Source: Ashinkailepas kermadecensis (lineage: Eukaryota > Arthropoda > Thecostraca > Neolepadidae). From it: 64,000 bases of DNA. The notes below the pieces were generated by a model that had not been told where the DNA came from, made no database searches, and was given only the letters and a program-made list of their open reading frames with translations. Each line of letters begins with the position of its first letter. The first letter of the stretch is position 1. The stretch covers positions 154,001 to 218,000 of the forward strand of contig JAOTOM010004622.1 in assembly GCA_034440615.1 (NCBI GenBank), given 5' to 3'. Of the stretch, positions 24,401-36,400 are shown in pieces. The position numbers were made by a program, and so were the translations under genes.

Positions 24401-27400
24401 ATAGTATGTACATACCACTCGACGACATACGGTACCACATATCGCCATGCTGACGGCGCGTGTTCCCGCAGCAGGCACACAATACACTGTCCCGGTCACA
24501 GTTGGAGCGGTGCCGACATCAGGCACCGGCCTCTCACATAGCTGATGTTGGGCACGCTGGCCGTCTTGCGCATGCTGCCGCCGACTGTACTGCTGCCGCC
24601 GACCGTGCCGGCGCCGCCGGGGTGGCGCGTCTGCTCCCTGACGGCCACGCTCTGCCGCAGCCGGTCCAGCCGCAGGATGCTCTCCACGGCGCTGACGCCG
24701 TCCAGGTACTTCTCTGTGTGAGGAGACGGCATGCGTCAGCCAACCGGCGCACACCGGCTCACTCCCGCGCGCACACGCCGGCTGAGGTGGGGAAGCCCTC
24801 ACACATTGGAGACGACCATTCATGTATCTCCACGCTCTGAGCACGTGCACGGGTCCGTGCAACGTGCTCAGAGACCGAAGGCATGTGGTGGTGACGAGTG
24901 CGACCCGTGACTAGTCATCCCATTAGGTGGAGAAGCCCTCATGCACAGGAGACGTTCTGCACGCGCTCAGAGCCCGAAGGCATGTGGAGGTGACCCATCC
25001 ACCCCCCGGGGATGTGTTCTGCTACTCCTAACAGCGCACTGCATGCCCATCAGTTATTCATTGATTCATCTCATTTAGCTGCATATGTCCTTTATGTTTA
25101 GGTTCTCATTCAGTTTACATGAACAGACCGCCCGTGCACTACCTCTTAAATTAGCTAAAATATCACCGCCATATATATCTTCTGATTGATTATTTGGGCT
25201 TAAGGGCGCGCCGACTACTCGGTCATTTGGCGCCCATGCCATATATATCTTCAACGAGCCAACACTTGATGTGTCTGAAGGATTACCTTTTATTTTGCGT
25301 AGTGATACGATTAATGATCGCTTCAATAGTGACTTTTAGTGACTTCCACCCTGCGTCACACAAGCCGATTTTCCCAGCTTCAGGGCTTGCCAGTCGACGT
25401 TCTGCACGGCCATGATAAAACTGTCACTACCGAGCAGTCTCCTGCGTCTTCCAAATTTGTAAATAGGCTTGTTTCAAGACCATCCAGCTTCAAATTGAAG
25501 AAAAAAATATATGCACACCATACGATTTCATTCCCCAACATTCCCTTCAGATCGAACTGTCTCTGGAACTTAGGATGTTGTCTAGTGAAGAGCAAGTTTG
25601 ATGCCAATGGAACACTGACCTATTCACAAACACCCGCGGACTGACTGTATTTCTGAAGATCGTGCTTTCAATCGGCTCTGGCGGGGTTTGTGCAGAGGTC
25701 AGAGTTGGAATCTCATATCATCACGAGTTCGAATTGCTGGAGGTTGGACATCATCATCAGAAGCTGAGGTTCCAGCTCTGAGCTCATCACAATTTCTGTT
25801 GATCACATCGACTGCTGTTGACTATGAGCGGTAGCCACCGACAATTATAGCAGTTCTACAAGTGTCCAGCTTTACTATGATCCACAAGGACTCCATATAA
25901 CATGGTGTCTACTGAAGTTGTGCTTTGGGACGTCCTCTTGATGGTGTATCATCCACAAAGGATACAGTAGTCTATCTGCTCTTTATCCGAACCTTTGCCA
26001 TACATCACCTGGTACCTGCACCAGGCGGCCATCGTACAAAAGCCACACAAACGCTAACGCGAGCTGGTCAGGCGCCGAGGACGCAGCCGTGGCGGCCACG
26101 CCACCGACGATATCCGGACCCGCCCACCGATGTGCATGCCCCAGTCGGCGCCATCAGTCTCCCCTGCCGAGCGATGAAGATGTCCCCACTACCGTTCCGC
26201 CTACCCACCGACGCAGGTGTCCCCGCTGCCATCTCCCTACCCACCAATGCAGGTGTCCCTACTGCCGTCCCCCCACCTACCGATGTAAGTGTCCCGGTCG
26301 GAGTCTGCCGTCTCCCCTACCCACCGATGTAGGTGTCCCGGTCGGAGTCTGCCGTCTCCCCTACCCACCGATGTAGGTGTCCCGGTCGGAGTCTCCCGTC
26401 TCCCCTACCCACCGATGTAGGTGTCCCGGTCGGAGTCTGCCGTCTCCCCTACCCACCGATGTAAGTGTCCCGGTCGGAGTCTGCCGTCTCCCCTACCCAC
26501 CGATGTAGGTGTCCCGGTCGGAGTCTGCCGTCTCCCCTACCCACCGATGTAGGTGTCCCGGTCGGAGTCTCCCGTCTCCCCTACCCACCGATGTAGGTGT
26601 CCCGGTCGGAGTCTCCCGTCTCCCCTACCCACCGATGTAGGTGTCCCGGTCGGAGTCTCCCGTCTCCCCTACCCACCGATGTAGGTGTCCCGGTCGGAGT
26701 CTCCCGTCTCCCCTACCCACCGATGTAGGTGTCCCGGTCGGAGTCTGCCGTCTCCCCTACCCACCGATGTAGGTGTCCCGGTCGGAGTCTCCCGTCTCCA
26801 GTCCGGAAGCGGCCATCTGGGCCAGCGACTCGCGGTGCTCCAACTCCTCGCTCGCCTGCCGAGTACGGGCCAGCCGGGTAACCGACTGTTATACACAGAT
26901 ACCCGCAGAGATATACCTGAAGGCCAGCATTTATAGATACATGGATGTCATCATACACATGCAAGTCCTGTAGACCATCATACATATACACTTAAAGATC
27001 ATCATACACAAATAGCTGGAAACCGTCATACATTTTATTAACCTGGAAACAGTGGCGCATGCCTGGAGAGCGTTATGCAGGGATGCACAGAGGGTTGCAT
27101 ATCCAGGCTGCATACTGTCATGCATGAACCCACAAACCGTGACACAATGGGTAGTGTATCTTATGGCTACAGGACGTTTTAAATATCCAACAGCGAGAGG
27201 CCAAGTTATACGTGTAGGTCCCTAAAAGGTTATACCAGACGTCATTGTAACCGGACATCAGTATGAGGTGTGATTAGAGCCGCCGTACGAGCAAGGACAG
27301 CAGATGGACCAGGAGCTCCAGTGGCGCTACCACGTGCGGTACGCATGCGGCTATCCCCAATGACACCGGTTTTTATTCTCATTTTCTTCTCGGTTGGTTC

Positions 27401-30400
27401 TTGGTTTTACGACACGTCGACTGTTGAGTCATATAGCGTCGCCAATCTCTCACGCCGATAGGTCGCGGGCGAAGAGTAGCGACAGGTGAGACTCGAACCC
27501 ACAATATTTCGATTGTGAGACGAGCATCTTACCCCTAGACCACTCGTCCCCTCATTTTCTTCTCGAAAGCTGCCGGACGCCAACACCTACCACCCTCCTT
27601 TCACGGTGGACGCCTGCCCTTTGAGACCAGGGCGATTGCGCTCCGTGCTCCCATGTTTCAAGCACGGAATCCGGCATCGTGGAGACGAACGTCGCGTCAC
27701 CTCCGTAACCTAGTCGGATGTAATGCACTGTACTGTGCTTCTTCGGGCCCGTGAGATGTATCTTACGGGTACAAGACCCAGGTACAAGACGCGGGTATTC
27801 AACTCGTTAGTGCCACAAACTGACCCATCTTTGGAGTGCTGGAGACAATCTCGCACCTTTGAATTGCAGCTGAAAATAGTCTCAAACATTGGACATGTTG
27901 GAGACTACCTCGTAGGATGTTGGAGACAATCTCACATCTTGGAGATGTTAAAAGGAACAAGTAAGACATATCTTCGCAATTTTAGTCGACCTCGTACCTT
28001 GGGGATGTTGGAGACGACCTCGTACACGACGCCAGTAGCCTCTAGCTGGTCGGTGCGCCGCAGAGAGATGCTGCGCATCAGCTTGTTTGTGAAGCTCTGC
28101 TTGTAGACAGTGACGCACAGTCGTTTGCGCAAGACCATGTCCATAGGCAACGGCTGGCTCAGCCGCACCCGCACCACCAGCACCAGGTACACACGCTCAT
28201 TGGCTGAAACGCAAACACCGCACGCTCACTGGCTGAGGCCAAATGTTCCACATGCCGACTGGCCATGAAAGTTGATAGTACACAAGTACTCATCCGAAGC
28301 GACACGGTTCAGATAGTCCGGTGTGGTGCAGCTTGGATAGCCAGCGCTTGCCTGGCATGGTGTAGCTTACGTAGCAAGCGCTTTCCTGGTATGGTGTAGC
28401 TGAGGCAATCAGCGCTTTCCTGGCATAGTGCAGCTTAGGTGGCCGGTGCTTACTTGGAGTCATGCAGTTCAGGTAACCGATACCTACCTGATGTGATACA
28501 GTTCAGTCGGTGATGCAGTCCAGGTAGCCGGTACTTACCTGGTGTGATGCGGTTCAGGTATACCGAATCGTGTACGCTTGAGTCCCAGTGAGCCATGGCA
28601 GTGACCTCTGGTCCGTCAGAGGCCCGGATGATGTGCAGAGGCACCATCTCCTGTCCGTGCTCCTTGGGCAGGTACGAGTTTTGGCCGGCGCAGTTCAGCT
28701 CGTTAGACAAATCCGGCAGTTCATCGGTCGTCATGTCGTCCGCTGTCGACAGAGACAACGCCGTCAAATCGTGCACAGAATATGGAAACATCACCGGTCG
28801 CCATGTCGTCCGCTGTCGACAGAGACAACGCCGTCAAATCGTCCACAGAATATGGAAACATCACCGGTCGTCATGTCGTGCGCTGTCGAGAGACAACGCC
28901 GTCAAATCGTCCACAGAATATGGAAACATCACCGGTCGTCATGTCGTGCGCTGTCGAGAGACAACGCCGTCAAATCGTCCACAGAATATGGAAAATCACC
29001 GGTCTTTCGAAAGGAAACATCACGGTCGTCAATCGTCCACAGATAGAGAGACAACGCCGTCAAATCGTCCACAGAATATGGAAGCATCACCGGTCGCTAT
29101 GTCGTCCGCTGTCGACAGAGACAACGCCGTCAAATCGTCCACAGAATATGGAAACATCACCGGTCGTCATGTCGTCCGCTGTCGACAGAGACAACGCCGT
29201 CAAATCGTCCGCGGAATATGGAAACATCACCGGTCGTCATGTCGTGCGCTGTCGAGAGACAACGCCGTCAAATCGTCCGCGGAATATGGAAACATCATCC
29301 GTCCTATCAGCTGCAGTCAGTGAAAACTAGGCCAGGTCGCTGTTGATTTTTGTTGTGTTGTTATCGCCAATTCGGGGGAAAGAAGATTGAATTGATGACG
29401 ACTTCGCGACTATAAGATAAATTTTATTGCGTGTAAAGAAAGCATACGACCTTCAATATACCTTTACACGCAATGTCTAAAACCCAGGAGCATCTAAGAG
29501 CCATTCTTCGTTGTATTAAACAATGAGATAAATTTTAGTACATTTGAATGCAGTGGGAAACAGTGGTGGCAATGCTATCGAATCTGATTACCGAAATGGA
29601 GCGAAAGATGTCCCAAACATGGATCAGTCGTGTTCTGATATGTTTCCATATGTCCAATTTAGCGTGACAATCGCATTAGATAGCTTGCATTCCCTTGCGA
29701 AGCACTGACAGGTGAATAAAATCACGTCACACAGTCAGGAATCTTAGGGAGTGGAAACATCACGACCTCTCATTCCTACATATAAAGTTAGTTATTGGGC
29801 TTTAGGGCGCATCGACTACATCGGTGACGTCGATACATCAACCATGCTAGCTAGCTAATCTTGCAGAATATTAGTCAAAATAACGAACGGTAAATAAAAC
29901 ATGGCAACATTCAGCATTTTCAACGTGGTGCATATATTACTGAAAATGATACTTCGGCGAGGTAATTAAAAGTCGCCCCGATCGAACAATATCGGAGTCG
30001 TCGCCTAAAACCTCACTGAGTGACAATGACTGAAGACGCCCAAAGTGACGTCTACGCTCATCCTCATAGCCGGGGCAGGAAAGCAGGACATACGCATATT
30101 ACATATTCACCACTTCATACATATAAAGAAGTGGTGAATAGCATAGATATTATCGATGGACAACCTACACAGGGCTACCTTCTCTTTTCTGGATTAACGA
30201 AGACAAGACTGCCAATTTACCAGGTAAGATTTAATTGCGTGTATTTAATTGTGATATATTTATCGATCTCTCCGTCCTAGCTCCTCAGCGATGTATCATA
30301 CGAACAACGATCATCAGCGAAGTTTTCATACCAAATAAGGTTCTCGGTAAGTCGGCCTTTGACCGGAAGTTGAATAGCACGTGGACAATGGTTCTGTGCT

Positions 30401-33400
30401 TCCCATTTCACCGCAAAATGGGCAAACTCGCTGGGGCGCATAGGCCTCGGGCGGTACCGTGTCACGTGGTATAGGCCTAGAACGGTACTGCGTCAAACGG
30501 TATGGGCCTTGGGCGGTGCCGCGTCAAACGATATGGGCTCGGGGCGGTGCCGCGTCAAACGGTACGGCCCATGGGCGGTGGCGCGTCAAACGATATTGGC
30601 TCGGTACGGTGCCGCGCCAAACGGTATGAGCATTGGGAGGTGCAGTCACCGTGTGACGGTCAGAGGTAGCTGAAAGCTGTGAGAAGTCGTGGAGGCGAGT
30701 TGGTCGTGTTGGATGCAGTGAGAAGAGATGCTGGACTGGGAGATAGGAAGAGCACACCACTGGACGGAATTTGAAGGAAACGTTAGTCATACGCTGTAGA
30801 CATTATCAACATCGTCACATCGCCGCTGCAGACACAAATAAAATCGTCATAGCGGACACCATCGACTGCAGTACAATAACCAGTGAAGTCCGGACGAGCC
30901 TGAACGGCAGCCACCATGGAATCCTTCCCTGCTATGGCACGCTGCCCCAGCCAGAGTGAATTACACTGGTCTACAAATTTTCTTCTTCTCTGGCATGGAA
31001 ACTTAGAGCAGTTTTATACTAATTTTGTGGTGCTGATTCCAAATATGAACTCAGATTTGCTCTATCACATCACATTTTTGTGCTATCGGTATTTTACCAA
31101 AAAGTAACTTTTCACCACTATTTGCAGGGTTTTTGACTACTTACTGTTTTTTTTTGTGGTATTTCTCAGGTGTGGATACTGCACTGAACCACTGTGATAT
31201 ACCTATGGTGTAGTGAGCATGAGGTACCTCACTCCACATACTGTACAGTATACCGACTTTAAATAGACTAAACCGAGTATACGGTACTGTACCATTTAAA
31301 TCCACACGAGCGCACCACCTATTAAGTAGCAGCGAGCGCACCAACTATGATGAACTAAGCCTCTCACAAGCTGAGGCTCCAGCCAACCACCGCGCGCCAT
31401 TCGCCAACAACATCCGGTAATGCGGGTATATAAGGCGGGGCTTTGGCGCTGCATATTCATTCGGACTCCAGCTCTGGCAGCAGCAACACCTCCCCAGCCA
31501 GTTCTATCTCAACCAGCGCCTGCACAGCCTCACCGCCTCACTGTCTCCTACCGAGCGTACCGTCAAGAGAAGACCGACGAACACTACAATGGCTTCAACA
31601 TCCCAAAGAAGGAAGTGCTGTAATGACCCAGATATCTTCTGCTATATCTGTGGAAACTTCACTTTGCAGGCTCAAAGGCGCAACATCAATAGCTTTGTCA
31701 AGAAGGTGTATCTTGCCTACTTTAAAGTACCACTTGGAGACCAGGACAAAATATGGGCTCCTCACAAAGTGTGCAAAACCTGTGTTGAAACTTTGCAATC
31801 ATGGTCTCAAGAAAAGAATGCTAAGCTCAAGTTTGGTGTTCCAATGGTTTGGAGAGAACCAACAAACCATTTGGATAACTGCTACTTCTGCCTCGTTAAT
31901 GTAAAAGGTTTCAATAAGAAAACCAAACAACACTTGCAATACCCAGATATCCCATCTGTTGCAGTTGCACACTGAGGAAATACCAGTGCCTGTATTTACT
32001 GAGCTGCCAGAGATTGATGTCCAAGCCCTCAATCCATCGGCTTCTACAGATAAAGATGATGAGACTGCTCTTTTTAAGCCATCTGATGCCGATTGTGATA
32101 AACTGTGTCTGTTTAGTCAGCCTGAATTGAATGATCTGGTCAGATATTTGTATTTGCCAAAGCAGCCTGCTGAATTGTTGGCTTCCAGGCTGCAAGAGAT
32201 AAGACTGCTGAAACCTGGCACTAGTGTCTCCTTTTATCGTAACAGAGAAGCAGAACTGCGGAAGTACTTCCATTCAGACGGTCAGCTTGTTTATTGTAAT
32301 GATGTTGAAAGGCTTCTTGGTTGGTTATTGGTTTTACGACACGTCGACCGTTGAGTCATGTAGCGTCGCCAATCTCTCACGCCGATTGGTCGCGGGCGAA
32401 GAGTAGCGACAGGTGAGACTCGAACCCACAACCTTTCGATTGTGAGACGAGCATCTTACCCCTAGACCACTCGTCCCCTGAAAGGCTTCTTCTCACAATG
32501 GGACTACCTGCATATGATTCAAGTGAGTGGAGACTTTTTATTCACAGTTCTAAAAGGAGCTTGAAATGTGTTTTACTTCACAATGGAAACATACATGGTT
32601 CAATCCCAATAGGACATTCTGTAAAAATTAAAGAAGAGTATGCCAACATCAAGATTGTTCTGGAGAGATTGCAATACCATGTTCATGGATGGGTAATTTG
32701 TGTGGATTTGAAAATGGTGAACTTTCTGCTGGGCCAGCAAGGAGGTTACACAAAATATCCCTGTTTCCTGTGCTACTGGGACAGTAGGGCTACAGTAGCC
32801 CACTGGATGACAAAGAAATGGCCACCAAGAAAGAGCTTGACGCCTGGTGACAAGAACAACATTAATGACCCTCTGGTTGATAGGAAAAAGATTGTCTTTC
32901 CCCCACTGCACATAAAACTTGGTTTGATGAAGCAATTCGTTAAAGCTCTTGATCACAGTGGAGAATGCTTCAGCTATATATGTTCAACCTTTCGAAGTCT
33001 CAGTGACGAGAAGAAAAAGGCAGGAATATTTGATGTACCTCAAATAAGAACACTCCTCAGGGATCCACACTTTGTTACAACAATGACTGCGGCAGAGGCT
33101 AGAGCTTGGAATGCATTCTCGGATGTGGTGCAGAATTTCCTTGGGAACAGAAAAGCTGACAACTATTAAGAGATTGTAGAGGAGCTGCTCTTGAGTTTGC
33201 AAGCACTTGGATGTGGAATGAGCATCAAGGTGCACTACTTACACAGTCACTTGGGCGAGTTTCCAGAGAACCTGGGTGATGTGAGCGAAGAGCAAGGTGA
33301 ACGTTTTCATCACGACATTAAAGTAATGGAAGAACGTTACCAATGCCGATGGGACTCAAACATGATGGCAGATTACTGCTGGAGCTTGATGAGAGACATT

Positions 33401-36400
33401 CCAGAAGCTGTACATCGGAGAACGGCAAAGAAGAGGAAATGTGTCCAGTGACCACAATGTATGGACTTTTTGGACATATTGTGTTATCTTAACACTTTAT
33501 TCTTACATGCTTATGTGCATTCACTCTCACAACTTTGTGTAACGACTCATTAAATTTTGTATCTATGTATGTTTAATTCTCCTATTATGAGCATAAAATG
33601 GCTGTTTCTTGTGAAAATGCAAGATTTTCTATCTCCAAAACCTGCCTGTCATGAGCATCAAATTGTTGTTTCTTGTGAAAATGCAAGATTGTATATCTCA
33701 AAAACCTGATGTTATGGACAAAAACTGATGCCAGATTTGGACTCAGCACCCCTAAATTAACTAAAATAAATTGGAATACCTTGTGCCAAAAAATTGTGTT
33801 GACCAGTGTTATCTACCTTTGCCCCGGGCAATCGTTATCCATTGCGCCGCTGACGATCAGTGACCTCGTGCGGCGGGTCGGTGATCAGACACCGACCACC
33901 CTCCCCAGCCGAGACGCACCGTTCAGGTTGAGGAAGATGACGGGCACATGGCTCTCGAGGCCGGCTCGCTGTGGCACGTGCGCCGACAGCGGCGAGCCGG
34001 GGATGCCGCTGCCGGCGGCCGGCACCAGCACGGCGTTACGCTCCTCGTTCAGCTGGATCCACTGGTCGAGCAGCGACTTCTCACGCTCGTTGTCAGCCTC
34101 CGACTTGTCTGTGAGCAATGGCCACATGTCGGTCATCGGTGGCAGTCCCCGGTGACTGCCTTCGCACCAGCCTAGCACTCCAGTACACACAGTTGGTTGG
34201 TTAGTTATTGGTTTTTCGACACGTCGACCGTTGAGCCATATAGCGTCGCCAATCTCTCACGCCGATTGGTCGCGGGCGAAGAGTAGCGACAGGTGAGAGT
34301 CGAACCCACAATCTTTCGATTGCGAAACGAGCATCTCACCCCAAGACCACTCGTCCCCTCCAGTGCACACAGTCTCCACCTATATTCCAGCCTGGTATTT
34401 ACACCATGCAAACCGGGTGGCCTGACCTTGTCCTTGCCTGGTATTCACGTTGCGCGGACGCATCAAAGCCGACACCAACACAAGGGCAGTCCGTCCGTTG
34501 CGATGCTTTATTTCAGCTATTTGGACAAATATAATGGCAGGCCTAAGTATGCTGGCAATCACGTAAGGCAGCCAAAATAGGCACACGACATAAAATAATA
34601 AAAAACAAGTGTTTACATCTGTATTTAGGGGCACATTGGTATCGACAGAGAGCAGTTGTCTGCTCTTCATACTTTGTTTCTCATTACGGCATAGATTGAC
34701 AGCGCAATGTAACTATGCATCATCACTGTTCTGTTGGGTAGTAACTAAGCACATATCCCAAGAGTTGGAATTTAGTATATATGATCTTGGATTAAACGTT
34801 CGTATGCGGTGTCCTATCGATCTGATGAACGTCGCTCATCGGATAACATTTCAGAGCTACGTGATCCGCATGGCGATCGCAGAAGACGGTGTTGTCACCT
34901 TGTTTTTTGATGATCCTCTGTAGGTGCGAATCCAGATACTGGCGTCGTCGCACAAGAGCGCTGGACCATCGTTCTCTCAGCTGATTGAGATCCTCCTCCT
35001 GGTACGAGTCCAGCGGCTTCTGTAGCCGGGACCTGACAACATGAAACATACACAATGAACCTGTAGCCAGGACAGGACCAAACAAAGCGTATGCGTTGGA
35101 TCAACGGCCAAGACACGACCAGAGAAATACCCACTCTAAATCTATACACAAGATTGGATGCCAACGAATGGAGAAATTGACGTAACATAGTTGTTTTAAC
35201 CATTCGGGAACATTTGAGGACCAATCGGGAACATTTTTGGAGGTCGATGTTCCGTTTTGGTCCTGGTGTTCAAAGTGACCTACAGGTCAGGTCAATGTCT
35301 CTAAAAATCTGAACGTCGCGTATGTTGTAGCGCATGATCAGCGGATCGAATGGTGCTATACCGGTCAAGGTAGGTCAAACCGAAATGGGTCAAATTTGGG
35401 GTCAAAGTTGGAGAATTTTGAAAATTTACAAAAAAAGAAAACACGAGGGAAGGTTAGGTTTCCCGACCCCCTAGAAACCTGAAATTTGGAACTTGCGCAT
35501 AACTTTCTAACGTTCCCTAACTTTCCCTATTGAAATTTCCAATTTCCAGAAACAGCTGTTTGAAACTCCCGCTCAAAGTGCATGAAGGGTACACGATAGT
35601 CAGCAGCCCCTGAACACTCCATAATCTTACAAATTAATTCCATCTAAAATCACTTTTTACATTGTTGCACTGTACATTCAATACTTATATAAGTTTGTTA
35701 CAACGTACATCAATCGACTCGATATTTTTCGCTGAGTCGAATGATGTACGCTTTTTTTAAATTGGACAATTTGGGCGCCATATGGGGGCCAAAAACCGAA
35801 ATAGCGTAACGCTATGGGAAATGGTTTTTGCGAGGTGGGGACTTCCCTATGGAACTTTTGAACGCGAATGGCATTACGGGAAGATACTACAATCAATTTG
35901 TGGTGTTATAAATTTTCGAAAATTTTGACAGGCCAAAAATGCGATTTTAGGCAAACTGTCAAATTTGCCGGCCTGTCAAGGGCAAACTAAGAGAGATAAC
36001 CGACCTGGGTTTTCTGTGACGGATAGCACTCTAACAGGTCTGTATCATGCCAGGAGATGAGTTCCGGGAACTCCTAACTTTTTGAGTTATAGGCGTGCAA
36101 AGTAGGGGGCAAATTGCACTATGTCAATATTTAACGGCCCCTAGCGCCCTGAGTTTAAGAGTTAAGAAGCGGGGTTCAAAACTTAAGCTAAGTGCGTGGA
36201 GCGCTTTCAAAAAATATTTGCCAAACAAAATTGGGCAAAATTTTTCCTAAATTTTGAAAAGTGACTTTTTTATTTATAAAAAGACTTAGAACATTCTAGT
36301 TTTTTGCCCCACATCGAGCATGACGAGATACATGTTATGTTAGAATTTCGAATAAGGAAAAGTCTTGAATTATAAGGGTTATTCAAGATTTTCTAAAAAT

